A stretch of 64,000 bases of DNA from an uncultured Collinsella sp. (GCA_958451615.1 CAUDQR010000005.1:1-64000); one strand, 5' to 3'. Positions 50,705 to 60,934 are shown, numbered from the stretch's first letter. Program-made: numbers and translations. Notes: a model not told the origin generated them from the sequence alone.

Positions 50705-51946
50705 ATGGGACTCTTGAAAGCTGGATTGGGTGCTGCCGGCGGCGTCATGGCCGACCAGTGGAAGGAATTTATCTATTGCGAATCGATGCCTGCTGACGTC
50801 TTGGCCTGCAAGGGCAGCAAACGCACCGGTGGCCGCAGCTCCAACACGCGCGGCGAGGACAACGTCATCTCCAACGGCTCGGTCATCGCCGTCAACGACG
50901 GCCAGGGCATGCTCGTGGTGCAAAACGGCAAGATCATCGAAGTCGCACTGGAGCCCGGTGAGTTCGTCTTCGATACCGGCAGCGAGCCGAGCGTCTTTAG
51001 CGGCAACCTGGGCGATTCCATCAAGGAGACCTTCGCCAATATCGGCAGCCGCTTTACCTTTGGCGGCGACGCGGGCAAGGACCAGCGCGTCTACTTCATC
51101 AACACCAAGGAGATCATCGGCAACAAGTACGGCACCGCCTCGCCCGTGCCCTTCCGCGTGGTCGATAACAACATTGGCCTGGACGTTGACATCTCCGTGC
51201 GCTGCGGCGGCGAGTACTCGTACCGCATCACCAACCCGCTGCTGTTCTACACCAACGTGTGCGGCAACGTGACCGATAGCTACACGCGCGACAAGATCGA
51301 CAGCCAGCTTAAGTCCGAGCTGCTCACCGCCCTGCAGCCCGCCTTTGCCAAGATCTCGGAGATGGGCATTCGCTACAGCGCCATCCCCGGTCACACCACC
51401 GAGCTCGCCCGCGCGCTCAACGAGGTCCTCTCTGCCGACTGGCGCGACCTGCGTGGTGTCGAGATCGTGAGCTTTGGCGTCAACTCCATCGCAGCCTCGC
51501 AAGAAGACGAGCAGATGATCAAGGACCTGCAGAAAGCCGCCGTCATGCGCGATCCCACTATGGCGGCAGCCAACATTGCCAGCGCCCAGAGCGACGCAAT
51601 GCGCGCGGCAGCCGCCAATCCCAACGGCGCGATGGCAGGCTTTATGGGCATGGGCATGGCAGGTGGCATGGGCGGCATGAACGCCAGCCAGCTGTTCGCC
51701 GCCGGCCAGGCACAGCAGCAGGCCGCCCCGCAGCCGGCTCCGGCACCCGCTCCCGCACCGGCTCCTGCCGCTGCCCCCGCGGCCGGCACATGGACCTGCA
51801 GCTGCGGCGCCACCAACACCGGCAAGTTCTGCTCCGAGTGTGGCAGTCCCGCACCCGCCCCGGCACCGGCCAAGTGGTTCTGCCCCAACTGCGGCAGCGA
51901 AAACGGCGGCAAGTTCTGCAGCAACTGCGGAACGCCCAGGCCCTAG
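50705..51946 (+). CDS. SPFH-domain protein with C-terminal zinc ribbons
   Basis: 413 residues. SPFH/band-7-like core (about 15-290, YdjI / virion-core-like class; DVLACKGSKRTGGRSSNTRG, DVDISVRCGGEYSYRITNP), a Gly/Met-rich stretch, an Ala-Pro linker (about 338-358) and two tandem ribbons (WTCSCGATNTGKFCSECG; WFCPNCGSENGGKFCSNCG). SPFH proteins form rings at the membrane. No N-terminal membrane helix is evident; it may be tethered by the neighbouring membrane protein (inference). Confidence 0.85.
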   Translation: MGLLKAGLGAAGGVMADQWKEFIYCESMPADVLACKGSKRTGGRSSNTRGEDNVISNGSVIAVNDGQGMLVVQNGKIIEVALEPGEFVFDTGSEPSVFSGNLGDSIKETFANIGSRFTFGGDAGKDQRVYFINTKEIIGNKYGTASPVPFRVVDNNIGLDVDISVRCGGEYSYRITNPLLFYTNVCGNVTDSYTRDKIDSQLKSELLTALQPAFAKISEMGIRYSAIPGHTTELARALNEVLSADWRDLRGVEIVSFGVNSIAASQEDEQMIKDLQKAAVMRDPTMAAANIASAQSDAMRAAAANPNGAMAGFMGMGMAGGMGGMNASQLFAAGQAQQQAAPQPAPAPAPAPAPAAAPAAGTWTCSCGATNTGKFCSECGSPAPAPAPAKWFCPNCGSENGGKFCSNCGTPRP

Positions 51947-52026
51947 CCCCTCTATCTGGTAATTGGCGGGGGATCCGCCACCCCCGCATTTGCTTCTATG
52001 GGTTTTTATACAAGAAGGAGGACACC

Positions 52027-52866
52027 ATGAAGACAACGTTCAAAAAGTCCGTACTCGCATTTTTGACATGCGTCCTGGCGCTCGCCTTTGCCCTCACGGG
52101 CTGCAGCGGCGGCAAAGACCCCAAGGCCAACTTTGTCGGCAGCTGGAAGCTCTCGGGTGGAACCACGGAGGGCGAAGAGCTGACCGATGAGTATATGGAT
52201 ATGTTCGAGGAATGGGGCATCAGCTGCATCTTGGTCCTGGACGAAGACGGCACGGGCAGCCTCGATTTGTTCTCCGAAGTTTCCGACCTAAAGTGGGAGG
52301 CCAAGGACGCTACCACCGCGAGTATCACCGTCGACAAGGAGACGACCGACGTGAAGCTCGAGGACGGCAAGCTTGTCCTTGAGGACGGCGAGGACAAGCT
52401 CATCTTTAGCAAGTCCGATAAGGACCTATCCGGTACCGTGAAGAAGGATCGCGAGGCCGCCGAGAAGGAAGAGGAAGTCGAGGAGGCCGTCGAAGACGGC
52501 GATGTCCAGAGCGTCGAAATCTCCCCCGCCGTCACCGTCGCCGATGACGATCTGTGCACCATCACCATCACCGAGAAGTTCAAGGACGAGTGGGACGACA
52601 TCGGCTTTGTCGTCAACATCACCAACAAGAGCGACAAGGACCTGACCTTCTACGCTCCCACCGGCAAGACAAACGTCAACGGCACCATGAAGGAAGCCTG
52701 GTTCTCGGCCCACCTGATGCCCGACACCAACGCCACCGAAGAGTTCACCTTCTCGAAGGGCACGCTTGACAGCTTCGACAGCCTGGTCAACACGACCATC
52801 GGCATCGACGCCTACCTGACCGATTCCTACGAGGACGTCGCCTCCTACAGCGCAACCATCGCGTAG
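52027..52866 (+). CDS. Secreted lipoprotein, unknown function
   Basis: 279 residues. Signal peptide with lipobox in LALAFALTGCSGGK. Two parts: a lipocalin-like N-terminal domain (about 30-130, FVGSWKLSGG...LVLDEDGTGSLDLF) and a C-terminal beta-sandwich (about 155-279, FVVNITNKSDKDLTFYAP) joined by a Glu-rich linker. AAGGAGG precedes the ATG. Fourth gene of the zinc-ribbon/SPFH set, so possibly its extracellular partner. Confidence 0.8.
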   Translation: MKTTFKKSVLAFLTCVLALAFALTGCSGGKDPKANFVGSWKLSGGTTEGEELTDEYMDMFEEWGISCILVLDEDGTGSLDLFSEVSDLKWEAKDATTASITVDKETTDVKLEDGKLVLEDGEDKLIFSKSDKDLSGTVKKDREAAEKEEEVEEAVEDGDVQSVEISPAVTVADDDLCTITITEKFKDEWDDIGFVVNITNKSDKDLTFYAPTGKTNVNGTMKEAWFSAHLMPDTNATEEFTFSKGTLDSFDSLVNTTIGIDAYLTDSYEDVASYSATIA

Positions 52867-52914
52867 CGGTAGACCACGACAGCCGCGGATTGGCGGACAC
52901 ATCCGCGCACACCA

Positions 52915-52949
52915 GACGGGGCCGCAGGAGTTGATCCTGCGGCCCCGTC
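52915..52949 (+). terminator. Terminator after the lipoprotein gene
   Basis: A 15-bp perfect stem (GACGGGGCCGCAGGA and complement) with a 5-base loop, then GCTTTTA. It ends the zinc-ribbon/SPFH operon. Confidence 0.85.
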
Positions 52950-52981
52950 GCTTTTATGCCGACAGCACTGCCCATACAAGC

Positions 52982-53022
52982 AGGCCGCCCGCCGTTTTTA
53001 GATGCGAAACGGTGGGCGGCCT
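52982..53022 (-). terminator. Terminator of the two-component operon
   Basis: AGGCCGCCCGCCGTTT pairs with AAACGGTGGGCGGCCT over 16 bp with one wobble or mismatch, 36 bases past the response-regulator stop. Confidence 0.7.
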
Positions 53023-53058
53023 ATCTTTGCGGCGCCGGAACACGGGTGAGCGCGTCGA

Positions 53059-53682
53059 TTACGGGCGCTCCATGTTGGGAACGATGCTGCCCTCGGTCAC
53101 CGCGCGCACAGCCAGGCGCATGATGTTGTCGTAGCCGGTCTTGTTGAGAATCTCCGAGATGCGGCGTTTGATGGTGCCCTCGCTCATAAACAGCTCGGCC
53201 GCAATCTCGCGGCGGCTTTTACCCTCGCAGGCAAGGCGCAAGATCGACAGCTCGACATCGTCGAGGGCCGCCGTGCCGGAGAAGATGCTCTCGGGCGGCT
53301 TGGGAAACGTGCAGTAACCCGCCAGCGTGGAGCGCATCACGGCGAATAGCTCGTCGATACCGACGTTCTTGTACACAAAGCTGTCGACGCCCGCCTCGCG
53401 CGCCTGGTCCACAAAGGTGATCTCGGGCATACCCGTCATGATGATGATGCGACACTCGGGCAGTTGTTCTTTGATGCGCGCCGCCGCCACGATGCCGTTG
53501 GAATCGTGCTCGGTGCACACATCCATCAGTATCATGTCCGGACGCTCCTTGAGCACAACGTCCAAGGCATCCGAGGCGTCGGCGATCGCGGCGATAACGG
53601 TCATGTCGGGCTGGTCGCCCACGGAACGCGCCAGGCTCTCGCGCAAGATAGCCTGGTCTTCGACGATTAACACGCGGATCAT
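53059..53682 (-). CDS. LuxR/NarL-family response regulator
   Basis: 207 residues. Receiver domain (1-120) with acidic pocket VEDQ, phospho-Asp in MILMDVCTEHD, Thr in IIMTGMPEI and Lys in SFVYKNVG. C-terminal LuxR helix-turn-helix (about 140-200, LSILRLACEGKSRREIAAELFMSEGTIKRRISEIL). Overlaps the kinase stop by 4 bases, so it is coupled and the obvious partner. Confidence 0.94.
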   Translation of the reverse strand: MIRVLIVEDQAILRESLARSVGDQPDMTVIAAIADASDALDVVLKERPDMILMDVCTEHDSNGIVAAARIKEQLPECRIIIMTGMPEITFVDQAREAGVDSFVYKNVGIDELFAVMRSTLAGYCTFPKPPESIFSGTAALDDVELSILRLACEGKSRREIAAELFMSEGTIKRRISEILNKTGYDNIMRLAVRAVTEGSIVPNMERP

Positions 53683-54890
53683 GAGCTTCTCCTTTGGACC
53701 GTGGCGTTGGAGGCGAGCGGGATGGACACCGCAAGCGTAAAGGGCGGGGCGGCGTGGACTTCCAGGCTGCCGCCCAGATTCTGTGCGACATGCCTCATAC
53801 CAGGGATACCCGTTCCCTCGCGATACGATACGGGTGCAGGCGCGCCGTCGTTAGAAACGGTCATCCGCGCAACAGCGCCGTCTTCCGACATCTCCTGCCA
53901 CAAGCGCACATGGACCCGATGCGCCTGCGCATGCTTGGTGGCATTGGTCGAGGCTTCGCGGATAATCTGCAGAAAGGCTGCCGCGACACGCACGTCCTCG
54001 GGCAGCGCGCCCTCAACATCGATCTGCACACTCACCAGGCCAAAAGCATGGACGATATCGCCCAGTTGCTCTGTCGGTTCGGCGTCGCCCCCGCTGCGCA
54101 GATCGGCGGCGATCGAGCGCAACAACGGGTCGATCTGCTCGAGCGACTCGTCGTCCAAGCGCCCCTCCTCCAAATAGCGATGAAGGATTGACAGGCGCTG
54201 GCCGATCACATCGTGAACGCGGGCACGCATGCGCAGATAGGCCGCGTTGTCGGCAACTTTTTTGACTTCTTCGATCTGGGCCTGGAGCTCTTGGCCCGCA
54301 AGCTCAAGCAGGTGGTTGGCTTGCGCCAGACGGTCATGCGCGTGCGCATACTCTGTCACATCCAGGCCGATAATGCGCTCGAACGAACGGCCCGAAACCA
54401 TAACGTCATCGTGCACAAACAAGCGAATCTCGGCGGGAGAAACCTCAACCACAACGCGCGCCTCACCAAAGCGGTCCAGATTAATGCGCACGCGGTTCCT
54501 GCTGCTTTCGGGCATTTGCATACTGAGTTTGCGCAGGTCGTTCCATGTACCGCTCATATCGCCTAGGTCGGTGGGCATATGAAGCTCCACCAGGTTTTTT
54601 CGCATGCAGCGGTTCATGAGCAGCGGACGGCCCCTCGGGTCCAGATACAGGATGCCCACGGGAATCACGTTGATGGTTTCAATCGTCGAGAACGCAGTGA
54701 TATCTTCCTGGCGGTTACGGACGTCCATCAAGAGCGCCGCGATGGAGCGGAACAGGAAGAACGCTCCCTCTGCGATAAGGACAACGGCCCACGCCGAGCC
54801 CATGGCAAAAACCACCGGCGGTGTCACGGCGGCAATGAGTAGCAGCTCGGCCAGCATGACGGGGCGACGATAGTGCACCATAAGCACCAC
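53679..54890 (-). CDS. Histidine kinase, main part (gene interrupted by an amber codon)
   Basis: 403 residues from a GTG at 54890 (ATG at 54881). Remaining membrane segments near 13-45, a PAS-like region (about 65-165), a coiled coil, HisKA_3-type H-box ARVHDVIGQRLSILHRYL, and HATPase with REASTNATKHAQAHRV and GTGIPGMRHVAQNLGGSLEV. The frame is continuous with the segment at 54894-55178 across TAG (54894-54896). Re-initiation at the GTG/ATG just after the stop could still give a kinase lacking half of its sensor. Confidence 0.85.
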   Translation of the reverse strand: MVLMVHYRRPVMLAELLLIAAVTPPVVFAMGSAWAVVLIAEGAFFLFRSIAALLMDVRNRQEDITAFSTIETINVIPVGILYLDPRGRPLLMNRCMRKNLVELHMPTDLGDMSGTWNDLRKLSMQMPESSRNRVRINLDRFGEARVVVEVSPAEIRLFVHDDVMVSGRSFERIIGLDVTEYAHAHDRLAQANHLLELAGQELQAQIEEVKKVADNAAYLRMRARVHDVIGQRLSILHRYLEEGRLDDESLEQIDPLLRSIAADLRSGGDAEPTEQLGDIVHAFGLVSVQIDVEGALPEDVRVAAAFLQIIREASTNATKHAQAHRVHVRLWQEMSEDGAVARMTVSNDGAPAPVSYREGTGIPGMRHVAQNLGGSLEVHAAPPFTLAVSIPLASNATVQRRSS

Positions 54891-54893
54891 GCC

Positions 54894-55178
54894 CTAGGCA
54901 AAGATCGCGGCATCGAGCCACAGCACTCCGCCCATTGCCCTGGCGCAAACATTGAGCGGCGCCACCAGATACGAGCCAGACGACGCGAATAAGATGAGCG
55001 CCGAAATCATCAGGTGAAGCACAAGGCTCGCCTCGTAGGCGCAAATCACCTTACGGTTATAGGACGAGCGGCGCGATGCGATGAGCGGGACGTGGATCGT
55101 CTGCAGACACGCAGCCAGGGCAAAGACAACATCGAGCGCAACGATTTGGGGAAGGATGAACGAAATCTGCATCGTCAC
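54894..55178 (-). pseudogene. N-terminal sensor segment of the interrupted histidine kinase
   Basis: 94 residues, three hydrophobic segments (LDVVFALAACLQTIHVPLI, ASLVLHLMISALILFASSG, AMGGVLWLDAAIFA) ending at TAG; two codons later the same frame continues with GVVLMVHYRRP. The ATG overlaps the stop of the upstream sensor gene (ATGA). A CAG-to-TAG change would explain it. Full-length product would be about 498 residues. Confidence 0.75.
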
Positions 55179-56974
55179 TCACCCGCCCTCGGCATCAAGA
55201 CGATCATGCGCAGCTGGCCGGGCTCGCCCTCAAGGCGGTATGCCACGTTGCGCCCTTGCAGAGCGCTTTCGAGCTCTTGCGCAGCGGGCGTCTGCGAAAG
55301 ATCTTCATCATCGTTGGAAAAAAGCGTGGCGCGCAGCTCGACACTGCACCGGTCATGGTCGCCCAAGTGATACATAAGCGCTGGATGGTCGGTGGTGTAG
55401 GCAAAAAACGCAAAGTCATACACGCAGTCGTACAGGGCACTTACCGTACCGGCGTGCATCGGGCGCCGTATGGCGATAATCGAAGCGCAATCGACATCGA
55501 TGGTGCGCAGGTCGCTTGCGAGCTCATTGGCAATGAGCTGAATGCGGTCGCGATCAAAACCGCTCTTCCCGTGTTGTGCCAACGTGAGCGACCCTTTGCG
55601 CTTGCAATAGGCAACGAGCATCTTGGCGCGCTGCAGCATGCGGTAACGCTCGCGCGAAGACGCCTCGTCGGTCAACGGTGGCAGCGAGCTCAGCAGGTCG
55701 TACATCTCATCGAACGCACGGGCAAGCGCCTGGTCCACGTCTTGGACCAGCAAGGTCTCGGCCTCTTGATCTGCCAGATGCGTCTTAAGATCGTAATCGG
55801 CCGTGAGCAGCTCATTTTGGCGCTGCAGCTCCATACGACGATGTGCCAGTTCACGGTTAAGCTCGTTAAGTTCCGACACGTCTTGGGCAAGCAGGGCCGA
55901 TCCGCCCAGCAGCGGAAAGGCACGGTACATCACATCGGGATCGGACACCACGGCAAAGGCATGGGCATGCCCGTGTTCCTGGGCCCGAAGCTCTTCGCAC
56001 ACGCCCGCCGGCATTGGCTTCGACACCGGTGTGGCATAGACTTCCTGCAGGTCGCGCGTTAGAACTTTGAGGTCGAGCGGCAAGGTGTCGAAGATGCCGG
56101 CGATGTCGTGATATGACGGAATGACACCGCAATCGAGACAGATTTCCATCGCCACCACGCACAAGACGCAATAGACGAGCGAGAAGTTGAGCCTCCATGC
56201 CCAGGGCACACGCAGAGCATACGAGATGGCAAAGAACGCAGCACCCAACAAAACAAGCGCCGCCGTGCCCGAAAAGCGCTGAATGCGAAAGGACGAGGAC
56301 CGACCCACCAGGATAAAAAAGGCCGCGAAGTTAAAGGCCGTCCACACCAAGACAGCGAAATAGCCCCAGCCGTACGTATAATCGTTGCTCCAGGTGTCGC
56401 TTGCACGGTCAAAGTGGAATACCTGCCGGTGGAAATCGTTGGTGAGCACAAAACCGATAAGTAGGATGGCCACGACCCACAGGATGCTGCGATAGCGACG
56501 TCCCATACGGTGCTGTTCCACGCCCGCGAGGCGCAGGCCGCACAGCTGGTAGAGCAGCGGAATGAGCGTCATGGGCACGTAGTACAGGTACCACAGGATC
56601 GTGGCGTAAACCGGTGTGAACGACTTGTATTTGAGGATGACCTCAATCATCCAGAGGGCGCAGATGGTGGCGACGGCAACAAGGCGGCGGCGCAACACAT
56701 AGTCCAAACAGCGCAGATAGACCGATACACCCCAGATCGAAAATATAATTGCGGCGACAAGCAACGGGAGAGAGCTCGAGTGGACGAGCGCATCCACGAC
56801 CTCTTTGGACACCTCGCTATAGGCGGGCACGGCGTTGGAAAGCTTGGGGTCGGAGGCAAACAGCGCCGGCAAGACCGCCAAAAGCATGAGGAACAGCGCG
56901 GTGATGGCGCCGGCGATAGCAAAGACGCGGTGACGGTACACCTGATGTGTTATGCCAACAAGGAATCGCGGCAT
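55175..56974 (-). CDS. Membrane sensor protein, kinase-like but without a clear H-box
   Basis: About 599 residues from ATG 56974 (an ATG at 57058 would add a non-descript tail). Eight or so membrane segments in residues 1-310, in the style of 7TM histidine-kinase sensors; a cytosolic PAS-like part (about 330-400), a coiled coil (about 400-450) and a C-terminal region (about 520-590; VSALYDCVYDFAFFAYTTD, LRMIVLMPRAG) that looks like a degenerate GHKL ATPase. I see no HisKA histidine. Overlaps the kinase gene by 4 bases, so it probably modulates it. Confidence 0.7.
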   Translation of the reverse strand: MPRFLVGITHQVYRHRVFAIAGAITALFLMLLAVLPALFASDPKLSNAVPAYSEVSKEVVDALVHSSSLPLLVAAIIFSIWGVSVYLRCLDYVLRRRLVAVATICALWMIEVILKYKSFTPVYATILWYLYYVPMTLIPLLYQLCGLRLAGVEQHRMGRRYRSILWVVAILLIGFVLTNDFHRQVFHFDRASDTWSNDYTYGWGYFAVLVWTAFNFAAFFILVGRSSSFRIQRFSGTAALVLLGAAFFAISYALRVPWAWRLNFSLVYCVLCVVAMEICLDCGVIPSYHDIAGIFDTLPLDLKVLTRDLQEVYATPVSKPMPAGVCEELRAQEHGHAHAFAVVSDPDVMYRAFPLLGGSALLAQDVSELNELNRELAHRRMELQRQNELLTADYDLKTHLADQEAETLLVQDVDQALARAFDEMYDLLSSLPPLTDEASSRERYRMLQRAKMLVAYCKRKGSLTLAQHGKSGFDRDRIQLIANELASDLRTIDVDCASIIAIRRPMHAGTVSALYDCVYDFAFFAYTTDHPALMYHLGDHDRCSVELRATLFSNDDEDLSQTPAAQELESALQGRNVAYRLEGEPGQLRMIVLMPRAGE

Positions 56975-57211
56975 AGCGAAGAGCCTGCCGCCCCTGGGAT
57001 CCGCTACGGGCGCGGATCGGACGGCCGCGTGGCCGATATGTCGTGCGCGGGTACCCATAGTGCTTTTAGTGTACCGACAGGCAGGCCCAAAAAGCGGGCC
57101 ACATGTCCCAAAATCCGCCGACGGCGAGGGACGTCGCCAGCGACTAGTCGTTTAAGAACGTCCCCAATGACTAAGACAAAACGAGCGAGGATTTTTGGAC
57201 GCCCAAATGGC

Positions 57212-57313
57212 GAGAGTGGATAATCTCCCACTTTGAGCCCACAAACAGGCTAAAAACGGGAGATTATCCACTCTCATTCTGCGGGTACTCATTTAAGTAC
57301 GTCCCCAATGAGT
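57212..57313. repeat. Composite palindrome, GAGAGTGGATAATCTCCC family, copy 4
   Basis: 18-bp perfect arms at 57212-57229 and 57258-57275, then the 27-mer ACTCATTTAAGT...AATGAGT at 57287-57313. Upstream at 57143-57175 is a GACTAGTCGTTTAAGAACG/CCCCAATGACTA palindrome, and ACGAGCGAGGATTTTTGGAC at 57181. With the terminator at 57330 this accounts for the gap between the sensor gene and GH1. Confidence 0.88.
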
Positions 57314-57329
57314 GCTTTCACTTCTTAAC

Positions 57330-57368
57330 AAAACGCCCGGCGGGCATTAACTGCTCGCCGGGCGTTTT
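57330..57368 (-). terminator. Terminator of the second GH1 gene
   Basis: AAAACGCCCGGCG pairs with CGCCGGGCGTTTT over 13 bp; minus strand continues TTTTGTTAAG. Symmetric, so it may act both ways. Confidence 0.85.
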
Positions 57369-57404
57369 GGTTAGGAAACTCTGAAGTTGAGTGTCTCGGC
57401 TTCC

Positions 57405-58847
<1,443 letters not shown>

Positions 58848-58871
58848 TCACACGCTGTTTGTCGTGGTTTC

Positions 58872-58977
58872 AGTATCCCCGTAAGCAGCGCGCTACTCAA
58901 CGGCAACGACGCAGGTCGACACTTCTTTTCGCACACGGCGGCCCGGCAGCCGCCCCTGCCTGACACTTTCTGATACC
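58872..58977 (-). promoter_or_regulatory. Second GH1 promoter with the same two boxes
   Basis: Minus strand: box 1 GGTATCAGAAAGTGTCAG (58960-58977), box 2 TGCGAAAAGAAGTGTCG (58917-58933, identical to the other promoter), -35-like TTGAGT (58895-58900) and -10 GATACT (58872-58877). Box 2 to -10 is 45 bp in both promoters. Confidence 0.7.
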
Positions 58978-58983
58978 GCCGCC

Positions 58984-59027
58984 CCAAACCACCACAAAGG
59001 GGACAGGCACCTTTGTGGTGGTTTGGG
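58984..59027. repeat. Dispersed palindrome, ACCACAAAG...CTTTGTGGT family
   Basis: CCAAACCACCACAAAGG and CCTTTGTGGTGGTTTGG (allowing the loop GGACAGGCA) form the longest-armed copy in the window. Confidence 0.85.
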
Positions 59028-59036
59028 CCCGGTTTG

Positions 59037-59171
59037 TCTCGATCTGTAACAGGTAGGCCGCCAAAACCGGGCCTGGTGTTACAGATCGAGATCTTTCGGG
59101 CACCCTCTACGATTTATCTCAATCTGTAACAGGTAGAGGCGATTTAACCCGCTAGATGTTACAGATCGAGA
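59037..59171. repeat. Tandem pair of GATCTGTAAC hairpins
   Basis: Hairpin 1: TCTCGATCTGTAAC (59037-59050) and GTTACAGATCGAGA (59078-59091). Hairpin 2: TCTCAATCTGTAAC (59117-59130) and GTTACAGATCGAGA (59158-59171). Each has an inner stem beginning AGGTAG. They lie between the DUF4867 gene stop and the GH1 promoter. Confidence 0.8.
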
Positions 59172-59185
59172 CAAACAGGAAGCCC

Positions 59186-59830
59186 CTAGTCGCAGGTGAT
59201 GTCGAGGTTCTTGCCGACGAGGCCCACGTAGCCGCCTTCGGCTGCCTTGGGGCTGTCGGCGTGGCAGAGGACCCACTTGTCGGCCTTCCAGTAGCAGTAG
59301 CTGTCACCGGCGGCAGGCATGTCGGCTGCAGCCTCGGGGCGCGGGCCATTGGTGCCCGCCGGCAGCGCCACCATCACCTGGAAGCCGCCGTCGTCGACCA
59401 TGCAGGGCGTGTAGTGGAGCGTGGTGTTGAAGACCTCAACGACCTTGCCCGCCGGTACGCGGAACGCCTTGACGCACGCGGTGTCGAGCTTGCCGTCCTC
59501 GATCTCCCAGCGATGCGCCACGAGCAGGATAAAGTCGCGGGCGCCCAGGTTAAACTCGCTGGCGCGGTGATACTCCAGGCAGTTGAGGCGTGTGTTGTGC
59601 CCGTTGCACCAGCCGAGCTGGAAGGAGCGGCCGCCGTACATGAGAAAGCCCAGCTTATCGGCATCCTTGACGCCCTCGAGCTCCGGCGCGCTTGCTACGT
59701 ACTTGCTGCCCTCGGGGATGGGCGTAGCCGCGAGCGCCTCGATGAGCGGAGCGGTCAGGTTGGACGGAACGTCGTTCCACACGCAGCCATAAGATTTGAA
59801 CTCGTGATCTGATACAGAGTAGATATGCAT
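59186..59830 (-). CDS. DUF4867-family protein
   Basis: 214 residues, cupin-like beta-rich (HIYSVSDHEFKSYGCVW, LNCLEYHRASEFNLGARDFILLVAHRWEIEDG, GKVVEVFNTTLHYTPC). The family commonly accompanies sugar-PTS and isomerase genes; it may be a sugar-phosphate isomerase-like enzyme, unproven. ATG 59830 follows AGGAG. It lies between the esterase and the GH1 gene. Confidence 0.7.
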   Translation of the reverse strand: MHIYSVSDHEFKSYGCVWNDVPSNLTAPLIEALAATPIPEGSKYVASAPELEGVKDADKLGFLMYGGRSFQLGWCNGHNTRLNCLEYHRASEFNLGARDFILLVAHRWEIEDGKLDTACVKAFRVPAGKVVEVFNTTLHYTPCMVDDGGFQVMVALPAGTNGPRPEAAADMPAAGDSYCYWKADKWVLCHADSPKAAEGGYVGLVGKNLDITCD

Positions 59831-59953
59831 GTTCGCTCCTGTTCGTTTATGTGACAGTACGAACATTCTAGAACATCATTCATCCACGACCACGATCAAT
59901 ACCGAAAACATTGCATGACGAAATCACCCGCTCAAAAAGCGACATGCAGTTTC

Positions 59954-60934
59954 CTAGTCGAGATAATCTTTAAGAAACTCAATAACGCTCATACACCAGT
60001 AGTCGGTCTCCGGCGCATGGGGCTTCATCAATGCGTGCCCCCCTTCTGAATACATGACTCCCTCATGGTGTACTCCAGCTGCATCCAGAGCATCGACCAT
60101 CTTTTCATAATTGTCGGGCGATACAATATCATCGTCAGCGCATTGCCAAAGATATGTCGGAGGATACTGCTCCCACACATGCTGATTAATACAGAAATCA
60201 TCGAGCGAGTCGCGACCAGCCCCGCCGCACACCGAATCAAGAAATCTATTGTCTGATGCGTTCTCAAAGCCATGAAGATCAATCGGTGCATAACACAGGG
60301 CCAAGGCTTTTGGCGCCTCGCATCCGTAGGACGCAAATCCCTTGTTGTCCGTCCCCCACTCGGCAGTTAAATGCGCACCAGCAGAAAAGCCGATAACTGC
60401 ATAACTTTTTGCGACATTAAATTTCGCTGAATTCTCGAAGACAAAACGGACAGCTCGATTTAAATCGTCGATTGGACGCGGCATCAAAGGCTCGACCCTC
60501 ACCCTGTATGACAGCACGAACACGTTATAGCCCGCATCGTTGAGCTCGGGGGCAACGGGAAAGCCTTCCATTTGATGACAAACGCTCTGATAACCTCCGC
60601 CCGAAACCGCAATGATAAAGGGAGCCCCGGGTCTCCCGGGAAAGAAGAACAGTTTCGTGTTGCGTCGAGTCGGATCACGGATGCAGTCGGCTTCATCCCA
60701 TATATCGTAGGCAACTTGCCTCCCGTCATCCACGAGCTCGACAATCCGATTCAATCCACGCAAAACGCGAGTAGTTTCATATGGATTAGCATCAGAATTC
60801 ATATGAGACACGATGGGTTTATTCCACATGCGCTCCCAAGTTGAAGGCCGGCAAAGCATAAGGTGCTCGCCAAAGCCAGCGAACTCAGGAAGGAGCGCGA
60901 TTTCGCCAAACGTCATATCGGCTGTAATTGTCAT
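59954..60934 (-). CDS. Alpha/beta-hydrolase esterase
   Basis: 326 residues, cytosolic. Oxyanion-type strand IIAVSGGGYQSVCHQ, nucleophile Ser in AVIGFSAGAHLTAEWG, Asp in WQCADDDIVSP and His in YSEGGHALMKPH: a full BD-FAE/Aes-like triad. GGAG lies 9 nt before the ATG. Codon use is AT-richer than neighbours to the left, shared with the PTS gene upstream. It probably removes acyl groups from imported glucosides (inference). Confidence 0.85.
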   Translation of the reverse strand: MTITADMTFGEIALLPEFAGFGEHLMLCRPSTWERMWNKPIVSHMNSDANPYETTRVLRGLNRIVELVDDGRQVAYDIWDEADCIRDPTRRNTKLFFFPGRPGAPFIIAVSGGGYQSVCHQMEGFPVAPELNDAGYNVFVLSYRVRVEPLMPRPIDDLNRAVRFVFENSAKFNVAKSYAVIGFSAGAHLTAEWGTDNKGFASYGCEAPKALALCYAPIDLHGFENASDNRFLDSVCGGAGRDSLDDFCINQHVWEQYPPTYLWQCADDDIVSPDNYEKMVDALDAAGVHHEGVMYSEGGHALMKPHAPETDYWCMSVIEFLKDYLD

